From the IMG/VR virus record IMGVR_UViG_3300032249_001491, positions 1 through 32,400 of that record: DNA of 32,400 nucleotides, one strand, 5' to 3'. Every line of letters starts with the position of its first letter. The stretch's first letter is position 1. The notes below the pieces were generated by a model, which was not told where the DNA came from, did not search any database, and saw nothing but the letters and a program-made list of their open reading frames with translations. This document shows, in pieces, positions 27,267-32,080 of the stretch. The DNA is from a virus. A program made the translations under genes and the position numbers.

Positions 27267-27515
27267 TTAAACTCTGCAAATAAATAATTCCCAGGTTTTG
27301 TGCGGTTTCATTTCACTAGTCTCATCGCTCGGACCATTTTTTGCAGCACCCTCTAATGACTGATACCTGCGAATCATTCGCTCATGTAACTCAATAATCT
27401 TATTCCGTTTGCGAATCTCACTACGAAACCCAAGATAGCAAACTATCCACCCAGAAACAAACCATCCCATCATTAAAACCTCATCCGTTACCAAACTTAA
27501 TAAATTTTCTTTCAT
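27267..27515 (-). CDS. Small membrane protein, 82 aa
   Basis: One predicted transmembrane helix at about residues 12-32 (EVLMMGWFVSGWIVCYLGFR), followed by a basic cytoplasmic-type segment (SEIRKRNKIIELHERMIRRY) and a short polar tail. The positive residues after the helix suggest an outside N-terminus and inside C-terminus. A single-helix phage protein of this size could be a lysis accessory, an anchor or an inner-membrane factor; nothing decides between these. It lies in the leftward block between the 118-aa orphan and the 323-aa gene. The start is ATG 27515. Confidence 0.6.
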   Translation of the reverse strand: MKENLLSLVTDEVLMMGWFVSGWIVCYLGFRSEIRKRNKIIELHERMIRRYQSLEGAAKNGPSDETSEMKPHKTWELFICRV

Positions 27516-27529
27516 GCCAGTTTATTTGT

Positions 27530-27607
27530 TATATTTGCACCATTGCCTGCCAGCTTTCTTTTCTATTCCATCAGCCCCTAGAGCTACCCACTCCCTAGGG
27601 GCTTTTT
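27530..27607 (+). ncRNA. Candidate short rightward RNA with promoter box and terminator
   Basis: Plus strand: TATATTTG (27530-27537) is a perfect TAnnTTTG box. About 35 bases later a 9-bp hairpin AGCCCCTAG...CTAGGGGCT (27573-27603, 13-base loop) is followed by five T, a good terminator. The product would be about 60 bases, antisense to the 82-aa upstream region and the end of the 118-aa gene. No -33 TTG is seen. Speculative. Confidence 0.3.
27573..27607 (+). terminator. Intergenic hairpin with T-run (rightward)
   Basis: Stem AGCCCCTAG (27573-27581) / CTAGGGGCT (27595-27603), T-run through 27607. It points rightward, while the annotated genes on both sides are leftward. It overlaps the last bases of the 118-aa gene. 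No T-run follows on the minus strand, so it is not a normal terminator for that gene. Confidence 0.7.
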
Positions 27608-27940
27608 CGTGCCCTGTAGATTATCCCACTTTCGCTTCGCCTTCCAACTCCCAAACATAAATACCCGAACCTCCACCCTCCACCTAACCCTACCAACACT
27701 AAACAGTTCCCCATCCAACTTCTTTAATCGCATCGTCGTACTGTACAATCCGCTTTCCCGTAAATCATAACAGCCCCCAACGCTCCCATCAGCATCTATC
27801 TGACGATACAAATCCCACATGCCACTAAGATCATTACACCCCATCGTCGTATACCCTATGATGCCGTTTCGTTGCATCCCTAACGCCAAACTAAATGCAT
27901 CCCATACATCTACCTCAGATTCCTTGCCAGCCATTATCAT
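27584..27940 (-). CDS. Unknown orphan protein, 118 aa
   Basis: Starts at ATG 27940-27938 (or 27934), 20 bases downstream of a perfect TATCTTTG box. The protein is tryptophan- and arginine-rich with a plausible globular composition (VDVWDAFSLALGMQRNGIIG; MGCNDLSGMWDLYRQIDADG; VGRVRWRVEVRVFMFGSWKA). Base composition is richer in G and C than in the neighbours, and codon use differs, hinting at a separate origin. I see no known motif. The promoter box supports it being expressed, but a short composition-biased frame could also be spurious, so confidence is moderate. Confidence 0.5.
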   Translation of the reverse strand: MIMAGKESEVDVWDAFSLALGMQRNGIIGYTTMGCNDLSGMWDLYRQIDADGSVGGCYDLRESGLYSTTMRLKKLDGELFSVGRVRWRVEVRVFMFGSWKAKRKWDNLQGTKKPLGSG

Positions 27941-27947
27941 CCAAATT

Positions 27948-27967
27948 AAAAGATTCCCTCAAAGATA
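27948..27967 (-). promoter_or_regulatory. Promoter-leader module before the 118-aa gene
   Basis: Minus-strand TATCTTTGAGGGAATCTTTT, a perfect TAnnTTTG box (27967-27960) with a conserved downstream leader. It is 19 of 20 bases identical to the module before the nuclease gene at 25382-25401. It marks the start of the whole leftward block. Confidence 0.65.
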
Positions 27968-28184
27968 ATTATTTCTACAATCCCTCTTGCCATACCACAC
28001 ATAACTAATTAACCCTCACCTACTTTAATTCACCACATTCACTTTTTCATCAAACCTACGCGCATTGTCGTAATTGTGAAAAATTTAGAAAAAATTTTTA
28101 AAATCTCTGCCAGCGGGACTCCGTATGCCACTTTTCAGAATTTCACGGGAGTACCTGCCGCTACTGGAGTGGCCTCTTTAATAG

Positions 28185-28202
28185 CTCCGTTCGGAGATTT
28201 TT
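28185..28202 (+). terminator. Weak hairpin with T-run upstream of the 153-aa gene
   Basis: CTCC (28185-28188) pairs with GGAG (28193-28196) around GTTC, followed by ATTTTT. It is short, so it may be an attenuator or chance. It lies about 100 bases before the start of the membrane protein gene. Confidence 0.35.
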
Positions 28203-28230
28203 GAGATGGAAAAAATCTTTCCTCTGGTAA

Positions 28231-28244
28231 CATGCTGACGCATG
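28231..28244 (+). repeat. TGCTGACGCA hairpin element, copy 1
   Basis: CATGC-TGAC-GCATG, a perfect 5-bp hairpin with loop TGAC, in the leader of the 153-aa gene. The 10-base core recurs at 28786-28795 and 29748-29757 and nowhere else that I found in the window. Confidence 0.7.
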
Positions 28245-28302
28245 TGAAGGTTGTGGAATCTTATTGATGTGTTGAGTTCACTAAAGAAACAGCACCTACA
28301 CT

Positions 28303-28764
28303 ATGAACAACGTAAAGAAAGTAATCGCCGATGTAAACAACTTGCCTAAGCGCAAGTTTGAATCAGTAGTTATGCATATGATTGGTATGATTGTATGTAT
28401 GATGTTTATTGTATTCCCATGGTTTGCAGATAAACCAAGCTCAGTGAATATCGCTGTAGCGACTGTATTAGGCATCACTGGTGCATTATATCAGGCATCA
28501 AGGATATCTGATATCATCAGAGATTACAAATGGACTCAAGCTTGCAGTAAGCAAGCGGAAGATCATTACAAATCTCTTACGGATTTAAGAGAGTATAAAG
28601 ATGGATCTGTTTCATTTCGTACTCATGATGGATTTATCTTTGATATGGACAAAGATGGATATGCATTCAAAACAACATTAGGTGAAGTTGCAAGGAAGAA
28701 TATTTCCATAGATGAATGGAACGATGCTTGTGTAAAATACCTTCCAAATGAAGAAAAGTATTAA
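28303..28764 (+). CDS. Small membrane protein with two helices, 153 aa
   Basis: First rightward gene, starting at ATG 28303. Two hydrophobic helices lie at about residues 21-42 (SVVMHMIGMIVCMMFIVFPW) and 48-66 (VNIAVATVLGITGALYQAS), separated by a short DKPSS turn, giving a helical hairpin. The remaining 85 residues are soluble and charged, with an aspartate/glycine-rich stretch (DGFIFDMDKDGYAFKTTLGE). A basic N-terminus (KKVIADVNNLPKRK) suggests both ends face the cytoplasm. It is followed at once by a strong terminator, so it is probably expressed alone. I recognise no family; superinfection exclusion is one possibility for a small early membrane protein, without direct support. Confidence 0.7.
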   Translation: MNNVKKVIADVNNLPKRKFESVVMHMIGMIVCMMFIVFPWFADKPSSVNIAVATVLGITGALYQASRISDIIRDYKWTQACSKQAEDHYKSLTDLREYKDGSVSFRTHDGFIFDMDKDGYAFKTTLGEVARKNISIDEWNDACVKYLPNEEKY

Positions 28765-28767
28765 ATT

Positions 28768-28821
28768 GAATCCCTCACGGATCTATGCTGACGCATGGTA
28801 AAGTGGGGGATTCTTTTTTTT
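28768..28821 (+). terminator. Terminator after the 153-aa gene, enclosing TGCTGACGCA copy 2
   Basis: An 11-bp stem GAATCCCTCAC (28768-28778) / GTGGGGGATTC (28803-28813, one G-T pair) followed by eight T. The loop contains a second hairpin ATGC-TGAC-GCAT (28785-28796). Confidence 0.9.
28785..28796 (+). repeat. TGCTGACGCA hairpin element, copy 2
   Basis: ATGC-TGAC-GCAT inside the terminator loop; its 10-base core is identical to copies at 28231-28244 and 29748-29757. Confidence 0.7.
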
Positions 28822-28822
28822 A

Positions 28823-28840
28823 GTTGTTAATGTTGACAAC
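28823..28840 (+). promoter_or_regulatory. Imperfect palindrome, possible operator
   Basis: GTTGTTAATGTTGACAAC reads the same as its reverse complement at 14 of 18 positions. It lies about 40 bases before the ATG of the 225-aa gene. TTGACA within it is followed after 18 bases by TATAGG, an E. coli-like spacing that is unusual for Bacteroidota. Confidence 0.4.
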
Positions 28841-28880
28841 ATAAAACCTCTCAGTGTATAGGCGAACTGAATTACTCGGC

Positions 28881-29558
28881 ATGGGTAAAATCTCATTGAA
28901 GGACATGGTTTTCGTTGGTAACGAAGGTTATGTAAAGTTAGCGGATGGTCAGTATGTAATGACCATCAAAGATGCATTCGAAACGCATCAAGAAGACAAG
29001 GAAAATCGCTTCCTTGACAAGACCAACCAATTGCAAGTTGACATGGAAACACATGATGGTAAACCATTCATTGCGTGGCTGAACTTGGTTGGTTATGCAC
29101 GTGTGAGTGATGTTGATAGTGCTGAAATCAAAGGTATTTTGGATGGTATTGATAAGACCGTAGCTAAGAAGCTTGGTATCAAAGACTATGCAGCCTTTCA
29201 GAAGCAAACAACAGCTCAAAAGATGCAGCAAATATTCTCTCACATTGAAGCTGATGACAAGGCAACAGGTGAGGAGAAAGTGCTATATCTTACTGCAAAG
29301 CAAGATATGACAATTGGCGACATCGATTATTTGGCTGGTGAGCGTATCCACAGCCAAGAACGTACCAAAGTATCGCACAATATCATTGGTAAGTTCCTAA
29401 CACATGCAGGTGTTATTGAAGCTGGTCAGAAATTCAAGGGTTCTGATATCGATGATTTGAAGGGTTGCGAAATTGGGATTGAAGTTGCTACCAATAGCAG
29501 AAACAATCCACGTTTTGTACGCAGCATGAAGCCTTCTGATGTCGAAGACAATTTCTAG
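28881..29558 (+). CDS. Unknown soluble protein, 225 aa
   Basis: I choose ATG 28881. An in-frame GTG at 28854 would add nine residues, but it lies in the likely promoter/leader. The protein is soluble and acidic, with a beta-rich N-terminus (VFVGNEGYVKLADGQYVMTI), a helical middle (SAEIKGILDGIDKTVAKKLG; QKMQQIFSHIEADDKATGEE) and a C-terminus KGCEIGIEVATNSRNNPRFV ending in an acidic tail (PSDVEDNF). The acidic tail and the K-G-C-E-I-G-I-E strand resemble early phage single-strand DNA-binding or DUF-type proteins, but I would not assign this. It has its own terminator. Confidence 0.75.
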   Translation: MGKISLKDMVFVGNEGYVKLADGQYVMTIKDAFETHQEDKENRFLDKTNQLQVDMETHDGKPFIAWLNLVGYARVSDVDSAEIKGILDGIDKTVAKKLGIKDYAAFQKQTTAQKMQQIFSHIEADDKATGEEKVLYLTAKQDMTIGDIDYLAGERIHSQERTKVSHNIIGKFLTHAGVIEAGQKFKGSDIDDLKGCEIGIEVATNSRNNPRFVRSMKPSDVEDNF

Positions 29559-29570
29559 TACTAGTACCAA

Positions 29571-29596
29571 AAGACTCTCGAAAGAGAGTCTTTTTT
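29571..29596 (+). terminator. Terminator after the 225-aa gene
   Basis: A perfect 9-bp stem AAGACTCTC (29571-29579) / GAGAGTCTT (29584-29592) with GAAA tetraloop and six T. It starts 12 bases after the stop codon. Confidence 0.95.
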
Positions 29597-29663
29597 CTTA
29601 ACTAATTAAATGGCTATTCAACACGTATCCATACAACCCTCATGCGCCACACTAGCAAAGATC

Positions 29664-29690
29664 CTACTCCCTTCGGGGAGTAGTTTCTTT
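29664..29690 (+). terminator. UUCG-loop hairpin with T-rich tail
   Basis: CTACTCCC-TTCG-GGGAGTAG, a perfect 8-bp stem with the very stable C(UUCG)G tetraloop, followed by TTTCTTT. It could be a back-up terminator for the 225-aa gene or the end of a small RNA. Confidence 0.6.
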
Positions 29691-29714
29691 ACATCGCTGA
29701 GCTAAGCTCACTAG

Positions 29715-29727
29715 GGAGCAAAGCTCC
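29715..29727 (+). repeat. GGAGCAAAGCTCC hairpin, copy 1
   Basis: A 13-base perfect hairpin (stem GGAGC/GCTCC, loop AAA). An identical copy lies at 29762-29774, and the TGCTGACGCA element falls between them. Confidence 0.75.
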
Positions 29728-29747
29728 AGAGACTTCGTGTCATCCCC

Positions 29748-29757
29748 TGCTGACGCA
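29748..29757 (+). repeat. TGCTGACGCA element, copy 3
   Basis: Stem TGC/GCA around loop TGAC, with the same core as copies 1 and 2. It sits between two identical GGAGCAAAGCTCC hairpins. Confidence 0.65.
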
Positions 29758-29761
29758 CAAT

Positions 29762-29774
29762 GGAGCAAAGCTCC
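29762..29774 (+). repeat. GGAGCAAAGCTCC hairpin, copy 2
   Basis: Identical to 29715-29727, beginning 34 bases after copy 1 ends. Confidence 0.75.
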
Positions 29775-29826
29775 GCAAACAACACAATCAGTAATCATGG
29801 TAATGGTCACACAATACAATCAATAA

Positions 29827-29919
29827 AAAGCTTCTCTCCTTCAGCACACCGTAGATTAAAGTCCCAAATTCCCCTCTGTAGATATCCCATTTCCCTCTGG
29901 AGAAAGCTTCTCTCCTTCA
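29827..29919 (+). repeat. Direct repeat pair AAAGCTTCTCTCCTTCA
   Basis: Two identical 17-base copies at 29827-29843 and 29903-29919. The second is preceded by GAGAA and so forms a hairpin with TTCTC (29900-29912); the first lacks that arm. Confidence 0.8.
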
Positions 29920-29940
29920 CCGCACGGTTCCCAATTCCCT
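29862..29940. repeat. Three C-rich 12-14-base direct repeats
   Basis: TCCCAAATTCCCCTCTG (29862-29878), TCCCATTTCCCTCTG (29885-29899) and TTCCCAATTCCCT (29928-29940). On the minus strand they read AGGGAA(A/T)T-GGGA-like. Spacing is irregular, so they are iteron-like at best. Confidence 0.5.
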
Positions 29941-30017
29941 AAACTCCAATCCTAGGGCTGTTCGTAAATCAATGTAAATTTTTGTACCTAATTACCAATA
30001 GATTAAAAAATTCCCTA

Positions 30018-30048
30018 TTGATTATGTCAGAAATATCCTTTACCTTCG
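30018..30048 (+). promoter_or_regulatory. Possible promoter inside the hairpin region
   Basis: TTG (30018-30020), 20 bases, then TACCTTCG (30041-30048), one base off TAnnTTTG. It would start an RNA at about 30053 that runs into the last five hairpins, the second of which (30123-30143) is followed by T-rich sequence. Confidence 0.3.
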
Positions 30049-30417
30049 AAACGTCGAAAACGCAGATTCCGCTTCAGTCGTAGACTCGACCCTCCTGGTC
30101 TACTCTCCTACATTCGCTTTTCAGTAGATGCCTACTCATTTTTCGTCTTATTCGTTAACAGGGAAGATCCGTTATAGCACTCTATCTTCCCTAGCTTTGG
30201 GCAAGCTACCCATCTTTCCGCCTAGAATTTGTGAAAAACAAATTCCATTTCTTTTTAAAGAGGATTATGAAATGTGTATTGTAATAGGTGATAGTTGCTG
30301 GGTTAATTAAAGTTTATTATAGTATTTCCGCAGAAGGGGAAGTTGTGTTTGATTGGGTTATCTTCACAAAAAGGACAATTGAGTATATGTGGGAATTTTT
30401 TTTTATAAATAAGACAT

Positions 30418-30873
30418 ATGATAAATTTCAAAGAAGTTGTAGCCGACTATGATAATAGTAGGTTATGTGTAGTACCTTTTTATGATTATGATGCAGAGGG
30501 TAGGTTATTAGATGATATGATGTATTTCAATGAGCGTACTATGTTAAGGTATGAAACGTTGGAAGGTTACAATGTTGTAACGAAGGAAAGTGTTGGAGTT
30601 GAATGTGACGTAAAATTGGATGAGTATGTTCCGATTTGGGGGCTAATAAGTGATAAGTGGTTTGCTGGGTCATTGAAGTATGGATATATATCAGGGTTTG
30701 AAGACGGGCTGAATGGTTCGTTTTATACTCCAAGTAATTCATATGGTATATGTGTAAGGTTGCTGTGTTCGGCGATGGAGCAAGTGGGTTGCAATGCTGA
30801 GTTATTGACAAAATTAAGAAGTGGTGAATTAACGACTGTATACATTCAAATACTGGTAGAATATGAGCAATAA
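30418..30873 (+). CDS. Unknown protein, 151 aa, first gene of the right cluster
   Basis: Starts at ATG 30418 after an A/T-rich leader and overlaps the next gene by 11 bases, so the two are probably translated together. It is beta-rich, with many tyrosines, aspartates and glycines (SRLCVVPFYDYDAEGRLLDD; ISDKWFAGSLKYGYISGFED) and four cysteines, two of them near the C-terminus (GICVRLLCSAMEQVGCN). There is no membrane segment and no recognised motif. It is not related in sequence to the four paralogues that follow and could be a partner or an unrelated early protein. Confidence 0.7.
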   Translation: MINFKEVVADYDNSRLCVVPFYDYDAEGRLLDDMMYFNERTMLRYETLEGYNVVTKESVGVECDVKLDEYVPIWGLISDKWFAGSLKYGYISGFEDGLNGSFYTPSNSYGICVRLLCSAMEQVGCNAELLTKLRSGELTTVYIQILVEYEQ

Positions 30874-31288
30874 AGAACGTAGTTATTTAGAATTGGTATC
30901 ATCAGGGGAATTAGAGTACCTTGGAGATAGGTTAGTAGAGGATTTGAAACCGGTGGATTGGTTTGAAGAGTTGGGAGCAGAGAAGAACATCTTTGGTGTA
31001 TATTCTTTGAATGACAATGATAATCAGGATTGGGATCGATTGGAGAAGCTTAGTGGTGCATGGGTAACGTGTGCTGTAGGCAATCAGTGTAGTGTTATAC
31101 CTAGGAAGTTTGATGGAGAGCCTTTTGATTCGGAGTTAAGTGATCTTGGTGTAGAGTTTCATTTTGCTATTAGGAATAGCAGGCGATTGAAGGCGTTTGA
31201 AACGCTTTTAAAGATTGAGGAGCGCTCTGGTGTCCTTATACGTAGGTTTGAAGCTGAGCAAGCGGGTAAATCATCTAAAATCATATAA
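30863..31288 (+). CDS. WxTCAxGxxC-family paralogue A, 141 aa
   Basis: First of four tandem paralogues. After an N-terminal part (SYLELVSSGELEYLG; LKPVDWFEELGAE) comes the core: W67-V-T-C70-A-V-G-N-Q-C76-x-x-I-P-R81, then D-G-E-P at 84-87, then E-L-x-x-L-G-x-x-F at 91-99. A C-terminal helix has the L-x-K-I-E-E-R-S pattern near 115-122. The middle Cys found in the other copies is Val72 here, so copy A keeps only two of the three core cysteines. A small soluble alpha-helical protein is likely. I have the impression that similar W-x-T-C-A-x-G proteins of unknown function occur in bacteria, but I know no function. Confidence 0.75.
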   Translation: MSNKERSYLELVSSGELEYLGDRLVEDLKPVDWFEELGAEKNIFGVYSLNDNDNQDWDRLEKLSGAWVTCAVGNQCSVIPRKFDGEPFDSELSDLGVEFHFAIRNSRRLKAFETLLKIEERSGVLIRRFEAEQAGKSSKII

Positions 31289-31293
31289 AGACG

Positions 31294-31728
31294 ATGGACA
31301 AAAGCGTTAGTTACATAAAAGCATTAAAAGCCAATATGGATCCGGCGATGGATAGTATGTTAGCGGCATCGGTCCCAAATGGTTTTGATTGGTTTTATGA
31401 ATTGGGCGTTATAATGGTTAATGAAACTGAGATTCAGTTTACGTTTGACCATACTCCTGATTGGAAAAAGCTTCTTGACTATGCATGTGATTGGACAACG
31501 TGCGCATGTGGTAACATGTGCGCCGTCATTCCAAGGGAAAAGGATGGAGAACCAAAAGATCCACAATTAAAAATGCTGGGTAAAGCATTCGCGGTTTATG
31601 TAGTACACAGAGATGCAGAAAAAGCAGCTCGTACATTATATGCTATTGAAAAGAGATCTGCAGAGCTTATCAAAGCTATTGAAGATTGGGAAAAGATTAG
31701 CAAATCATTTGACAATATAGATTTTTAA
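31294..31728 (+). CDS. WxTCAxGxxC-family paralogue B, 144 aa
   Basis: Aligns with copy A without gaps through the core: FDWFYELG at 31-38, W57, W67-T-T-C70-A-C72-G-N-M-C76-A-V-I-P-R81, DGEP at 84-87, L-x-x-L-G, then an A-x-x-T-L-x-A-I-E-x-R-S-x-x-L-I helix. It has the full C-x-C-x(3)-C set. The N-terminal 30 residues differ from copy A and are alanine/methionine-rich (MDPAMDSMLAASVPNG). It starts five bases after copy A ends. Function unknown; the repeated cysteines suggest metal binding or a disulfide, which the sequence alone cannot show. Confidence 0.8.
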   Translation: MDKSVSYIKALKANMDPAMDSMLAASVPNGFDWFYELGVIMVNETEIQFTFDHTPDWKKLLDYACDWTTCACGNMCAVIPREKDGEPKDPQLKMLGKAFAVYVVHRDAEKAARTLYAIEKRSAELIKAIEDWEKISKSFDNIDF

Positions 31729-31750
31729 AAACATTTAAATTCACAAAATT

Positions 31751-32080
31751 ATGAATACTGAACAAAGTTATAATGAAGCAGCAGGCAATCCACCGTTTGA
31801 CTGGAAAGCTGCTATTGAATGTGCGGAAACAGATGATCAGTGGAAGAATTTAGCAATAATGGCTAAATCCTGGACTACATGTGCATGCGGAAACCAATGT
31901 GATGTGATACCAAGGTTTCCTGATGGTGAACCAGTAGATGAAGAATTAAGCATTTATGGTGTATCGTTTATGCGAGCTATTAAAATCAAGAATAAACGTA
32001 TTTCATTGCGTATATTGGAAACTATTGAAATTAGAAGCAACTATTTAATTACACAGATCAATAAACAAAAAAATGTCTGA
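31751..32080 (+). CDS. WxTCAxGxxC-family paralogue C, short form, 109 aa
   Basis: Shortest member: the region between the N-terminal SY-x-E-A and the core is about 26 residues shorter than in A and B. The core is intact: W41-T-T-C44-A-C46-G-N-Q-C50-D-V-I-P-R55, DGEP at 58-61, L-x-x-x-G-x-x-F, then I-L-E-T-I-E-I-R-S-x-x-L-I. The short form defines the minimal domain as roughly residues 28-105. It starts 22 bases after copy B ends, and its end overlaps copy D by eight bases. Confidence 0.8.
   Translation: MNTEQSYNEAAGNPPFDWKAAIECAETDDQWKNLAIMAKSWTTCACGNQCDVIPRFPDGEPVDEELSIYGVSFMRAIKIKNKRISLRILETIEIRSNYLITQINKQKNV

Larger units (their letters stand above)
27968..28302. other. Divergent non-coding region between leftward and rightward genes
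   Basis: About 335 bases without a credible gene. It holds an AT-only inverted repeat (AAAAATTT/AAATTTTT, 28079-28099), a hairpin CTCC-GTTC-GGAG followed by five T (28185-28202), a hairpin GGAAA-AATC-TTTCC (28208-28221) and the first copy of the TGCTGACGCA element (28231-28244). I see no TAnnTTTG box pointing right. It could contain early regulation, an attenuator or an origin. Confidence 0.6.
29597..30417. other. Hairpin-rich non-coding region (about 820 bases)
   Basis: No credible coding frame. Frames present are short, low in charge pattern and lack start context. It contains at least ten short perfect hairpins, two direct repeats, three C-rich 12-base repeats and one copy of the TGCTGACGCA element. 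Perfect stems include CTACTCCC/GGGAGTAG (29664-29683, TTCG loop), TGAGC/GCTCA (29698-29710), GGAGC/GCTCC (twice), CCCTA/TAGGG (29937-29957), CAATAG/CTATTG (29996-30020), TTCGA/TCGAA (30045-30058), GTAGAC/GTCTAC (30080-30103), AGTAG/CTACT (30123-30136), GGGAAGAT/ATCTTCCC (30161-30191), TAGCTT/AAGCTA (30192-30208) and GAATTTGT/ACAAATTC (30225-30245). This may be a structured RNA, an origin or a decayed region. Confidence 0.6.

Noticed and set aside
28854-28880. GTG start nine codons upstream for the 225-aa gene
   Set aside because: It overlaps the possible promoter and adds residues with no protein-like pattern; ATG 28881 fits better.
29760-29942. Short plus-strand frame in the hairpin region
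   Set aside because: Composition is dominated by the repeats and hairpins; no promoter and no start context.
29664-30245. CRISPR array or retron
   Set aside because: Repeats are not regularly spaced or identical along the region, and no cas gene or reverse transcriptase is nearby.
30128-30310. Second short plus-strand frame in the hairpin region
   Set aside because: It runs through three perfect hairpins; the protein has no domain-like composition.
29597-30417. tRNA genes
   Set aside because: I looked for a T-arm GTTCRANYC pattern with acceptor pairing and found none that completes a cloverleaf here.
30539-30811. Minus-strand 90-codon open frame opposite the 151-aa gene
   Set aside because: Histidine/threonine/proline-rich and opposite a better-supported gene that overlaps its downstream partner; judged a shadow.
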